Part shown: positions 35,501 to 47,500 of the stretch, piece by piece | Layout of the letters: the number at the start of each line of letters is the position of its first letter | How positions within the stretch are numbered: position 1 is the first letter of the stretch | NCBI GenBank assembly: GCA_963718065.1 | Contig: CAVQYE010000002.1 | Span: forward strand, 30,371-94,370 | Source: CAVPGP01 sp963718065 | Lineage (GTDB): Bacteria; Actinomycetota; Thermoleophilia; Gaiellales; Gaiellaceae | Reading direction: 5' to 3' | Length of the DNA: 64,000 nucleotides | Made by a program: the position numbers and the translations under genes | The notes under the pieces: generated by a model | The model's input: the letters and a program-made list of their open reading frames with translations, nothing else | Told to the model about the DNA's origin: nothing | Databases searched by the model: none

Positions 35501-38500
35501 ACGTGACGGTGTTGCCGGCCGCGTCCTTGACCGTCGCCGTCAGCGCGCGTGTGGCGCCGGAGGCGAGGTCGGCGGCGGAGCCCGAGAGCACGAGGGCCGA
35601 CGGGGTACCCGGGTCGACCGTGAAGGTGGTCGCGTCCGATGTGAGCGACCCGGCCGAGGCGGTGATCGTGACCGAGCCTGCGAGCTGGCCGCTGACGGAC
35701 TTCGAGGCGACGCCGCTCACTGCGGTCGTGGCGCCGAGCCCGGTGGCGGTGCCCGTGCCGGCGGTCTTGGCGAAGGTGACCGAGGTGGAGCTGTCGGCGG
35801 TGACAAGGTTGCCGGCGGCGTCCCGGATCTCTGCGGTCAGCGTGCGCGCCGCGCCCGAGGAGAGATTCGAGGCCGAGCTCGTGACCGCAAGGTGGTCGGC
35901 GGCGCCGTGGACGACCGTGAAGGTGGAGGAGCCGGCGCCGAGGCCTGTGGCCGTCGCGCCGAGCGTGATCGAGCCGGCGAGCTGGCCGGTGACCGACTGC
36001 GAGGCGACGCCGTTGACCGCGGTGGCTGCACCGAGCCCGGTGACGGTGCCGGTGCCTGCGGTCTTCGCGAAGGCGACCGAGGTCGAGTTGTCGCCGGTGA
36101 CGAGGTTGTCCGCCGCGTCCCGGATCTCCGCCGTCAGCGTGCGAGCGGCGCCGGAGACGAGGTTCGAGGTCGCGCTGGTGACGGCCACATGGTCGGCGGA
36201 GCCGGGAACGATCGTGAAGCTCGTCGCGTCGGCGGTCAGCCCGGCCGCGGTCGCCTGGATCGTGACGGCGCCGACGGTGTGGCCGGTGACGGTCTTCGAG
36301 GCGACGCCGCTCGAGGCGGTCGCGGCGCCGAGCCCGGTGACGGTGCCGGAGCCGTTCGTCTGCGCGAATGAGACCGAGGTGGAGCCGTCACCGGTGAGGA
36401 CGTTGCCGGCGGCGTCGCGGACTTCCGCGGTGAGCGTGCGCGGCGTCCCGGAGGAGAGGCTGCCGGTGCCGCTCGTGACGGTCACGCGGTCGGCAGCGCC
36501 CGGCACGATCGCGAAGGTCGTCGAGCCCGAGGCGAGCGTGGCGGCCGAGGCGCCGATCGTGATCGGGCCGGCGAGCGTGCCGGTGACGGTGAGCTGCGCG
36601 ACGCCGTTGGACGTCGTGGCGGTACCGAGGCCGGCGACGGTGCCTGCGCCGCCGCTCTTCGCGAAGGTGATCGTCCGCCCGCTGTCGGTGGCGACGAGGT
36701 TGTTGCCGCTGTCGCGTACCTCGGCGGTGAGCTGCCGCGTCGCGCCGGAGGCGAGATCGGAGGTGGAGCTGGTGATCACGATCTGCGTCGGATCGGTGGC
36801 CGGGACGATGCTGAAGGTGATCGTGTCGGCGGTGAGCCCGGCCGCGGCCGCGCCGATCGTGATCGACCCGGCGGCCTGTCCGGTGACGGTGACCTCGGCG
36901 ACGCCGTTCGAGGCGGTCGCCGCGCCGAGCCCGGTGACGGTGCCCGCGCCGCTGGTCTTCGCGAACGTGACAGAGGTCGTGTTGTCGTCGGTGACGAGGT
37001 TGCCCGCGGCGTCGCGAACCTCAATCGTCAGGGTGCGGTCCGCACCGGCCGCGAGGTTCGTCGAAGAGCTGGTGTAGGTCAGATGATCTGCCGCCGAGTG
37101 GTCGACGGTGAAGCTCGTGGTCGCGGAGGTGACACCGGCCGTGGACGCGGTGATCGTGATCGGGCCTGCGAGGCCGCCGGTGATCGCCTTCGAGGCCACG
37201 CCGCTCGCGGCGGTCGTCGCGCCGAGCCCGGTGACGGTGCCCGAGCCGCTTGTCTTTGCGAAGGTGACCGATGTCGAGTTGTCCCCGGTGAGGAGGTTGC
37301 CGGCGGCGTCACGCAGCTCGGCGGTGAGCGTGCGGCCGCTGCCCGAGGTGAGGTTCGTCGTCGCGCTCGTGACCACGAGGTGGTCCCCCGCGCCGGGGAT
37401 GACGCTGAAGCCGAGCGAGTCGGAGGTGAGGAGCGGGGCGGAGGCGGTGATCGTGACGGTGCCCGCGAGCGAGCCCGTGAGAGTCTTCGAGGCGACGCCG
37501 TTGGCGGCGGTGGCGGTGCCCGTGCCGGCCACGGAGCCCGAGCCGAGCGTCTGCGCGAACGTGACGGACGTCGTGTTGTCGGAGGCGACCGTGTTGCCGG
37601 CGGCATCCTGGATCGTCGCCGTGACGACGCGGTTCGCACCGGAGGCGAGGTTCGTGGCCGAGCCGCCGACGACGATCTTGGTCGGTGCGCCCGGGTCGAT
37701 CGTGAAGGTGGTCGAGCCGGTCGTCAGGCCGGCAGCCGAAGCGGCGATCGTGATCGATCCAGCGAGGTCGGCAGTGATCGCCTTCGAGGCGACGCCGCTC
37801 GCGGCGGTCGTGGCGCCGAGCCCGGTGACGGTGCCCGCGCCGGAGGTCTTCGCGAAGGTGACCGAGGTCGAGTTGTCGCCGGTGACGACGTTGCCGGCCG
37901 CGTCGCGCATCTCGGCGGTCAGCGTGCGCGCCGCGCCCGAGGCGAGGTTGCGCGTGCCGAGCTGGTGACGTGAGGTGGTCGGCCGTGCCGGAGTCGATGG
38001 TGAAGGTCGTCGAATCCGCCGTGAGGCCGGTCGCGGTCGCCTGAATCGTGATCGGCGCCGACGAGCTGGCCGGTGACGACCTTGGAGGCGATGCCGGCCG
38101 GAGGCGGTTGCTGCGCCGAGCCCGGTGACGGTGCCCGCGCCGCTCGTCTTGGCGAACGTGACGGACGTCGAGTTGTCGGTGACGCGACGTTGCCGGCCGC
38201 GTCGCGGATCTCGGCGGTGAGCGTGCGTGTCCCGGCGGAGCCGAGGTTCGCGGTCGACGCTCGTGAAGGTCAGATGATCCGCCGCGCCCGCGACGATCGT
38301 GAACGTCGTCGTGTCGGAGGTGAGCCCGGCCGCGGTCGCCTGAATCGTGATCGCACCGGCGAGCTGCGCGGTGACTGCCTTCGAGGCGATGCCGCTCGAG
38401 GCGGTGGCGGCGCCGAGGCCCGGTGACCGTGCCGGTGCCGCTCGTCTTGGCGAAGGTGACGGAGGTCGAGTTGTCGCTGCCGACGATGTTGCCCGCTGCG

Positions 38501-41500
38501 TCGCGAACCTCGGCGGTGAGCGTGCGCGCGGCGCCCGACGCGAGGCTGCGAGGCGCGCTCGTGATCACGAGGTGGCCCGCCGCGCCCGGCAGGAGCGTGA
38601 AGCTCGTCGAGTCCGACGGTGACGCCGGCGGCGGTCGCCTGAATCGTGATCGGCCCGGCGAGCAGCGCGGTTGCACTGAGGGATGCGACACCTGCCGAGG
38701 CGGTGGCGGCGCCGAGGCCGGTGACGGTGCCGGTGCCGCTGGTCTTCGCGAATGTGACCGAGGTGGAGCTGTCGGAGGTGACGACGTTGCCGGCCGCATC
38801 CCGGAGCTCGGCGGTGAGCGTGCGCGCCGCGCCCGAGACGAGGGTGCCGGTGCCGCTGGTGAAGGTGAGGTGGTCGGCTGCGCCGTGGACGACGGTGAAG
38901 CTCGTCGTGTCGGACGAGAGACCCGCGGCCGACGCGGTGATCGTCAGCGCGCCCGCCGTCTGCCCGGTGACCGGGAGTGAGGCGACGCCGCTCGCAGCGG
39001 TTGCAGCGCCGAGCCCGGTGACGGTGCCCGCGCCGGACGTCTTGGCGAAGCCGACCGACGTGGAGCTGTCGGTGGTGACGACGTTGCCGCCCGCATCGCG
39101 AATCTCAGCGGTCAGCGTCCGGGCGGAGCCCGAGGTCGAGGTTGGTCGTGCCGCTCGTGACGACGACTGCGATCGGCGAGCCGAGGACGGTCGTGAAGGT
39201 GGTCGTTCCGGCGGTCGAGCCCGGCTGCGCTCGCCGGTGATCGTGATCGAGCCGATCGTCTGGCCGGTCACTGCCTTCGTCGCGATGCCGCTCGAGGCGG
39301 TTGCGGCGCCGAGACCGGTGACGGTGCCGGCGCCGGAGCGTCTTGGCGAAGGTGACGGAGGTGGCGTTGTCGCCGGTGAGTACGTTGCCGCTGCGTCGCG
39401 CACCTCGGCGGTCAGCGTGCGCGCGGCGCCGGAGGTGAGATTGGTGGTGGCGCTGGTGACGGTGAGGTGGTCGGCTGCGCCGGCGACGACGCGGAAGGTC
39501 AGCGCGTCGGAGGTAAGGAGCGGGGCGGAGGCGGTGATCGTGATCGAGCCGGCGAGGCGGCGGTGAAGGGCTGATGGTCGCGACGCCGCTCGCGGCGGTT
39601 GCGGCGCCGAGCCCGGCAAGCGAGCCGCTGCCCGCGGTCTGGGCGAAGGTGACGCTGGTCGTGTTGTCCGCCGTGATCGTGTTGCCGGCGGCGTCCTGGA
39701 TCGTGCCGGTGAGGGCGCGGGCGGCGCCGGAGGCGAGGTTGGCGACCGAGCCGCCGATGACGACCTTGCTCGGGGTGCCCGGGACGATCGTGAAGCTCGT
39801 CGTGTCGACGGTGAGAGAGCCGGCGGAGGCGGTGATCGTGATCGGGCCGGCGAGTGCGCCCGTGGCGACCTTGGAGGCGACGCCCGAGGCGGCGGTCGCG
39901 GCGCCGAGGCCCGTGACGGTGCCGGCACCGCTGGTCTTGGCGAAGGTGACCGAGGTGGCGTTGTCGCCGGTGAGGACGTTGTTGTTGGCGTCGCGGACTT
40001 CGGCGGTCAGCGTGCGCACTGCGCCCGACGTGAGGTTGCCGGTCGCGCTGGTGATCGTAAGGTGGTCAGCCGCGCCGGGGACGACGCTGAAGGTGAGCGA
40101 GTCGTTGGTGAGCAGCGGGGCGGAGGCGGTGACCGTGACCGAGCCGGCGAGCAGGCCGGAGGGGCTGATCGTCGCGACGCCGCTCGGCGGCCGTTGCGGC
40201 GCCGAGGCCGGTGAGCGAGCCGGAGCCGGCGGTCTGGGCGAAGCTGACGCTGGTGGTGTTGTCGGCGGTGAGGGTGTTGCCGGCTGCGTCCTGAACGGTG
40301 GCGGTGAGGGCGCGTGCGGCGCCGGAGGCGAGGTTGGCAACGGAGCCGCCGATCAGGAGCTTGCTCGCCGGGCCGGGGACGATCGTGAAGCTGGTCGTGT
40401 CGGCGGTGAGGCCGCCGGCCGAGGCCGTGATCGTGATCGGGCCGGCGAGGTCGCCGGTGACGGGCCTGCGAGGCGACACCGCGGAGGCGGTCGCGGCGCC
40501 CAGGCCGGCTGACGGTGCCGGCGCCGGACGCTCTTGGCGAAGCGTGACGGAGGTGGTGTTGTCGGAGCCGACGAGGTTGCCGGCGGCGTCGCGAACCTCG
40601 GCGGTCAGCGTCCGGGCAGAGCCGGAGGCAAGGCTGGAGGTCGCGCTGGTGACGGTCAGATGATCAGCGGCGCCGGGGACGATCGTGAAGCTGGTCGAGT
40701 CCGAGCTGAGCCCCGAAGCGGTTGCCTGAATCGTGATCGCGCCCGCCGCCGACGCGCTGACGGACGTCGATGCGACACCGCTCGCAGCGGTCACAGCGCC
40801 GAGGCCGGTGACCGTGCCCGCGCCGGCTGTCTTGGCGAAGCTGACGGAGGTCGCGTTGTCGGCGGTGACCACGTTGCCGGCCGCGTCGCGAACCTCGGCG
40901 GTCAGCGTCCGAGCCGCGCCCGAGGTCAGGTTGGCGGTCGAGCTGGTGAAGGTGAGATGGTCGGCCGCACCCGGGTCGATCGCGAAGCTCGTCGTCCCGG
41001 ACGTGAGGCCGGCGGCAGAAGCGGTGATCGTGATCGCGCCGGCCACGTCGGCGGTGACCGCCTTCGTCGCGACGCCGCTCGAGGCGGTGGCCGCGCCGAG
41101 CCCGGTGACGGTGCCCGTGCCGGCGGTCTTGGCGAAGGTGACGACGGTCGAGCTGTCGGCGGTGAGCACGTTGCCCGCCGCGTCGCGCAGCTCAACCGTG
41201 AGCGTGCGTCCCGCGCCGGAGGCGAGGTTCGAAGAGGAGCTGGTGAAGACGAGCTGGTCCGCGGTGCCGTGGACGACGGTGAAGGTCGTGGTATCCGCGG
41301 TGAGCCCGGCGGCCGAGGCGGTGACAGTGATCGAGCCGGCCAGGCTGGCGGTGACGGGCTGGGACGCGAGGCCGGAAGCGGCAGTCACGGGGCCGAGCCC
41401 GGTGACGGTGCCCGTGCCGGCAGTCTTGGCGAAGTTGACGGAGGTGGTGTTGTCGCCGACAAGGACGTTGCCGGCGGCGTCGCGCACTTCGGCGGTGAGG

Positions 41501-44500
41501 ATGCGTCCGGAACCAGACGTGAGATTCGCGGTCGAGCTGGTGAACGTCAGGTGGTCGGCTGCGCCAGCGACCACCGTGAAGGTGGCGGAGTCGGCGGTGA
41601 GTCCGGTGGCGGTCGCCTGGACGGTGAGCGAGCCGGAGAGCACGGCGGTGACGGCCTTGGAGGCGACACCGCTAGGCGGCGGTCGCGGCGCCGAGCCCGG
41701 TGACGGTGCCGGTGCCGCTGGTCTTGGCGAAGGTGACGGAGGTGGCGTTGTCGCCGGTGAGGACGTTGCCCGCGGCGTCGCGAACCTCGGCGGTGAGCGT
41801 GCGCGCCGAGCCCGAGGCGAGGTTCGAGGTCGCGCTCGTGACTGTGACGTGGTCGGCTGCGCCCGGGTCGATGGTGAATGTCGTCGTGCCGGAGGTGAGG
41901 ACGCCGGCGGAGGCGGTGATCGTGATCGAGCCTGCAAGAGCGGCGGTGACCGGCTTCGACGCGACGCCGGCTGTGGCAGTCGCGGCGCCGAGGCCCGTGA
42001 CGGTGCCTGCGCCACTCGTCTTGGCGAAGGTGACCGACGTGGTGTTGTCGCCCGTCAGAAGGTTGCCGGCCGCGTCGCGAACCTCGGCGGTGAGCGTCCG
42101 TGCGCCGCCCGAGGCCAGGTTCGCGGTCGAGCTCGTGAAGGTGAGGTGATCCGCCGCGCCCGTGACCACCGTGAAGGTGGTCGTGCCCGAGGTAAGGGCG
42201 CCGGCGGTGGCGTGGATCGTGATCGAGCCTGCGACCGCGCCGGTGACGACCTTGGAGGCGATGCCGCTAGGCGGCGGTCGCTGCGCCGAGCCCGGTGACG
42301 GTGCCGGTGCCGCTGGTCTTGGCGAAGGTGACGGAGGTGGCGTTGTCGCCGGTGAGGACGTTGTTGTTGGCGTCGCGAACCTCGGCGGTCAGCGTCCGCG
42401 CGGCGCCGGAGGTGAGGTTGCCGGTGGCGCTCGTGACGGTGAGGTGGTCGGCGGCGCCGGCGACGACGCTGAAGGTCAGCGCGTCGGAGGCGAGGAGCGG
42501 GGCGGAGGCGGTGACCGTGACCGAGCCGGCGAGCAGGCCCGAGGGGCTGATCGTCGCGACGCCGCTCGCTGCGGTCGCGGCGCCGAGCCCGGCGAGCGAG
42601 CCGCTGCCCGCGGTCTGGGCGAAGGTGACGCTCGTCGTGTTGTCGGTCGTGATGGTGTTGCCGGCGGCGTCCTGGATCGTGCCGGTGAGTGCGCGGGTGG
42701 CGCCGGAGGCGAGGTTGGCGACCGAGCCGCCGATGACGACCTTGCTCGGCGGTGCCGGCGACGATCGTGAAGGTGGTCGTGTCGCGCGGTGAGCCCGGTC
42801 GCGGTGGCCGTGATCGTGATCGAGCCTGCGAGCACGCCGGTTGCGACCTTCGACGCGACACCCGACGAGGCGGTCGCTGCGCCGAGCCCGGTGACGGTGC
42901 CGGTGCCGCTCGTCTTGGCGAAGGTGACGGAGGTGGCGTTGTCGCCGGTGAGGACGTTGCCCGCGGCGTCGCGAACCTCGGCGGTCAGCGTGCGCGTCGA
43001 GCCCGAAGAGAGGTTCGAGGTCGCGCTCGTGACGGTCAGGTGGTCGGCCGCGCCCGGGACGACGGTGAAGGTGGTCGTGTCGGCCGTCAGCCCGGTCGCG
43101 GTGGCCGTGATCGTGATCGAGCCGGCGAGCGCTCCGGTTGCGACCTTGGAGGCGACACCCGCAGTGGCGGTAGCCGCGCCGAGGCCGGTGACGGTGCCCG
43201 TGCCGCTGGTCTTGGCGAAGGTGACGGAGGTGGCGTTGTCGCCTGTGAGGAGGTTGCCGGCCGCGTCGCGAACCTCGGCGGTCAGCGTCCGAGTGGCGCC
43301 AGAGGCGAGGTTCGAGGTCGCGCTGGTGAAGGTGAGGTGGTCGGCTGCGCCGGCGACGATCGTGAAGGTGGTCGTGTCGGCGGTGAGCCCGGTCGCGGTG
43401 GCGGTGATCGTGATCGGGCCGGCGAGCGCGCCGGTGGCGACCTTGGAGGCGATGCCGGCGGACGCGGTTGCGGCGCCGAGCCCGGTGACGGTGCCCGCGC
43501 CGGAGGTCTTGGCGAACGTGACGGAGGTCGTGTTGTCGCCGGTGACGAGGTTGCCGCCCGCGTCGCGGACTTCGGCGGTCAGCGTCCGCGCCGCACCGGA
43601 GGCGAGGTTCGGTGGTCGCGCTGGTGAAGGTGAGGTGGTCGGCTGCGCCGGCGACGATCGTGAAGGTGGTCGTGTCGGCGGTGAGCCCGGTCGCGGTGGC
43701 GGTGATCGTGATCGGGCCGGCGAGCGCGCCGGTCGCGACCTTGGAGGCGACACCGCTCGCGGCGGTCGCGGCGCCGAGCCCGGTGACGGTGCCGACACCG
43801 GAGGTCTTGGCGTAGGTGACGGAGGTGGCGTTGTCGCCCGTGAGGACGTTGCCGGCTGCGTCGCGGACCTCCGCGGTCAGCGTCCGCGCCGAGCCCGAGG
43901 TGAGATTCGTGGTCGCGCTCGTGACACGTCAGGTGATCGGCCGCTCCGGCGACGACGCTGAAGGTGGTCGTGTCGGCGGTGAGGCCGGTCGCGGTGGCGG
44001 TGATCGTGATCGAGCCGGCGAGCGCGCCGGTGGCGACCTTGGAGGCGACGCCCGAGGCGGCGGTCGCGGCGCCGAGGCCGGTGACGGTGCCCGTGCCGCT
44101 GGTCTTGGCGAAGGTGACCGAGGTGGCGTTGTCGCCGGTGAGGACGTTGCCGGCCGCGTCGCGGACCTCGGCGGTCAGCGTCCGGGAAGCAGCCCGAGGC
44201 AAGGTTCGTGGTCGCGCTGGTGAAGGTGAGGTGGTCGGCGGCGCCTGGGTCGATCGTGAAGGTCGTCGTTCCGGAGGTAAGTCCGGCGGCGGAGGCGGTG
44301 ATCGTGATCGAGCCGGCGAGCGCGCCGGTTGCGACCTTGGAGGCGACGCCCGAGGAGGCGGTTGCTGCGCCGAGCCCGGTGACGGTGCCGGTGCCGCTGG
44401 TCTTGGCGAAGGTGACCGAGGTCGAGTTGTCGCCGGTGAGCACGTTGCCGGCTGCGTCGCGAACCTCGGCGGTCAGCGTCCGCGCCGCGCCGGAGGCGAG

Positions 44501-47500
44501 GTTGGTGGTCGAGCTGGTGAAGGTCAGGTGATCTGCAGCGCCGGGGTCGATCGTGAAGGTGGTCGTGCCGGAGGTGAGGACACCGGCGGAGGCGGTGATC
44601 GTGATCGAGCCGGCAACCGCGCCCGTTGCGACCTTGGACGCGACACCCGAGGCGGCGGTTGCTGCGCCGAGCCCGGTAACCGTGCCCACGCCCGCGGTCT
44701 TGGCGAAGGTGACCGAGGTGGCGTTGTCGCCGGTGAGCAGGTTGTTCGCTGCGTCGCGGACTTCCGCGGTCAGCGTCCGCGCCGCGCCAGAGGCGAGGTT
44801 CGCGGTCGAGCTGGTGACCGTCAGGTGATCCGCGGCGCCGGGGTCGATCGTGAAGGTCGTCGTGCCGGAGCCGAGCCCGGCGGCGGAGGCGGTGATCGTG
44901 ATCGAGCCGGCGACGGCGGCGGTGACGGCCTTGGAGGCGATGCCGGACGCGGCGGTCGCGGCGCCTGCTCCCGTCACCGTGCCCGTGCCCGCGGTCGTCG
45001 CGAACGTGACGGAGGTGCTGTTGTCGGTCGTGATCACGTTCTGGGCCGCGTCGCGGACCTCTGCGGTCAGTGTGCGTGCGTTCCCGGACGAGAGGTTCGT
45101 CGTCGCGCTCGTGACCGTCAGGTGATCCGCGGCGCCGGGGTCGATCGTGAAGGTCGTCGTGCCGGAGGTGAGCCCGGCGGCGGAGGCGGTGATCGTGATC
45201 GAGCCGGCGACGGCGGCGGTGACGGCCTTGGAGGCGATGCCGGACGCGGCGGTCGCGGCACCTGCTCCGGTGACCGTGCCGGCGCCCGCGGTCTTCGCGA
45301 AGGTCACCGAGGTCGCATTGTCGGCCGTGAGGACGTTGTTGTTCACGTCGCGGACTTCCGCGGTGAGCGTGCGTGCGTTCCCGGAGGAGAGGTTCGCGGT
45401 CGAGCTGGTGACCGTCAGGTGATCCGCGGCGCCGGGGTCGATCGTGAAGGTCGTCGTCCCGGAGGTAAGGGCGCCGGACGAGGCGGTGATCGTGATCGAG
45501 CCGGCCACGACCGCGGTGATCGCCTTCGACGCGACGCCCGCGGAAGCGGTGACGGCGCCCAGGCCGGTCGCGGTGCCGGCGCCCGCGGTCTTGGCGAACG
45601 TCACCGAGCTCGAGTTGTCGGCGGTGAGGACGTTCTCGTTCGCGTCCCGAACCTCGGCCGTCAGTGTGCGGCCGGCATTCGACGCGAGATTCGCGGTCGA
45701 GCTCGTGACGGTGATGTGAGTCGCGGCGCCGGGGTCGATCGTGAAGGTGGTCGTACCGGAGGTGAGTCCGGCGGCGGAGGCTGTGACGGTGATCGAGCCG
45801 GCGAGGACGGCCGTGACCGGCTTCGAGGCGACGCCGCTCGAGGCGGTGGCCGCGCCGAGCCCGGTGACCGTGCCGGCGCCGGCGGTCTTCGCGAAGGTGA
45901 CCGACGTCGTGTTGTCGGTGGTGATCACGTTGTTGGCGGCATCCCGCACCTCGGCGGTCAGCGTCCGCGCAGCACCCGACGTGAGGTTGGCTGCCGAGCT
46001 CGTCACCGTCAGGTGATCCGCGGCGCCCGGGTCGATCGTGAAGGTGGTCGTGCCGGAGGTGAGCCCAGCGGCGGAGGCGGTGATCGTGATCGAGCCCGCG
46101 ACCGAGGCCGTGACCGCCTTCGACGCGATCCCCGCACTTGCGGTCGCCGCGCCGAGCCCGGTGACCGTGCCCAGGCCGGCGGTCTTCGCGAAGGTGACCG
46201 AGGTCGCGTTGTCGCCGATGAGGACGTTGTTGGCCGCGTCGCGTACTTCGGCGGTCAGCGTGCGCGCCCCGCCCGACGTGAGGTTCGCGGTCGAGCTCGT
46301 GAACGTCAGGTGATCCGCGGCGCCGGCGACGATCGTGAAGGTGGTCGTGCCGGAGGTGAGCCCGGCGGCGGACGCGGTGATCGTGATCGAGCCGGCGAGC
46401 GCGCCGGTGGCGACCTTGGAGGCGATACCCGAGGCGGCGGTGGCGGCGCCGAGCCCGGTGACAGTGCCTACGCCGGAGGTCTTGGCGAACGTGACGGAGG
46501 TCGAGTTGTCGGCGGAGAGCAGGTTGTCGGCGGCATCCCGGATCTCCGCGGTCAGCGTGCGTGTCGCGCCCGAGGTGAGGTTCGTCGTCGCGCTCGTGAC
46601 CGTGACGTGGTCGGCCGGTCCGACGACCACGGTGAAGATGCTCGTGGACGCGGTAAGGACGCCGGAGGTGGCGGTGATCGTGATCGAGCCTGCGACTGCG
46701 CCGGTGACCGCCTTGGAAGCGACGCCGGCGCTCGCGGTCGCGGCGCCGAGCCCCGTGACGGTGCCCGTGCCCGCGGTCTTCGCGAAGGTGACCGACGTTG
46801 AGTTGTCCGCGGTGAGGACGTTCTGTGCCGCGTCGCGGACTTCCGCGGTGAGCGTGCGCGCCGAGCCCGAGGTGAGGTTGGTGGTCGCGCTGGTGAAGGT
46901 GAGGTGGTCGGCGGCGCCGGGGTCGATCGTGAAGGTCGTCGTGCCGGAGGTGAGTCCGGCGGCGGAAGCGGTGATCGTGATCGAGCCGGCGAGGACGGCG
47001 GTGACCGGCTTGGAGGCGACGCCCGCGCTCGCGGTGGCCGCGCCGGTGCCGGTGACGGTGCCGACGCCGGCGGTCTTCGCGAAGGTGACCGAGGTCGTGT
47101 TGTCGGTCGTGACCACGTTTTGTGCTGCGTCGCGCACCTCGGCGGTGAGCGTCCGCGCCGCGCCGGAGGCGAGGTTGGCGGTGGCGCTCGTGACGGTGAG
47201 GTGGTCGGCGGCGCCGGGGTCGATCGTGAAGGTCGTGGTGCCGGAGGTGAGCCCGGCGGCGGACGCGGTGATCGTGATCGAGCCGGACTGGACAGCGGTG
47301 ACGGCTTTGGAAGCGATGCCGGCTGCTGCGGTGGCCGCGCCGGTGCCGGTGACGGTGCCGACGCCTGCGGTCTTCGCGAAGGTGACCGAGGTCGTGTTGT
47401 CGGTCGTGATCACGTTCTGTGCTGCGTCACGAACCTCGGCGGTGAGCGTGCGGGCCGCCCCAGACGTGAGGTTGGTGGTCACGCTGGTAAAGGTGAGGTG

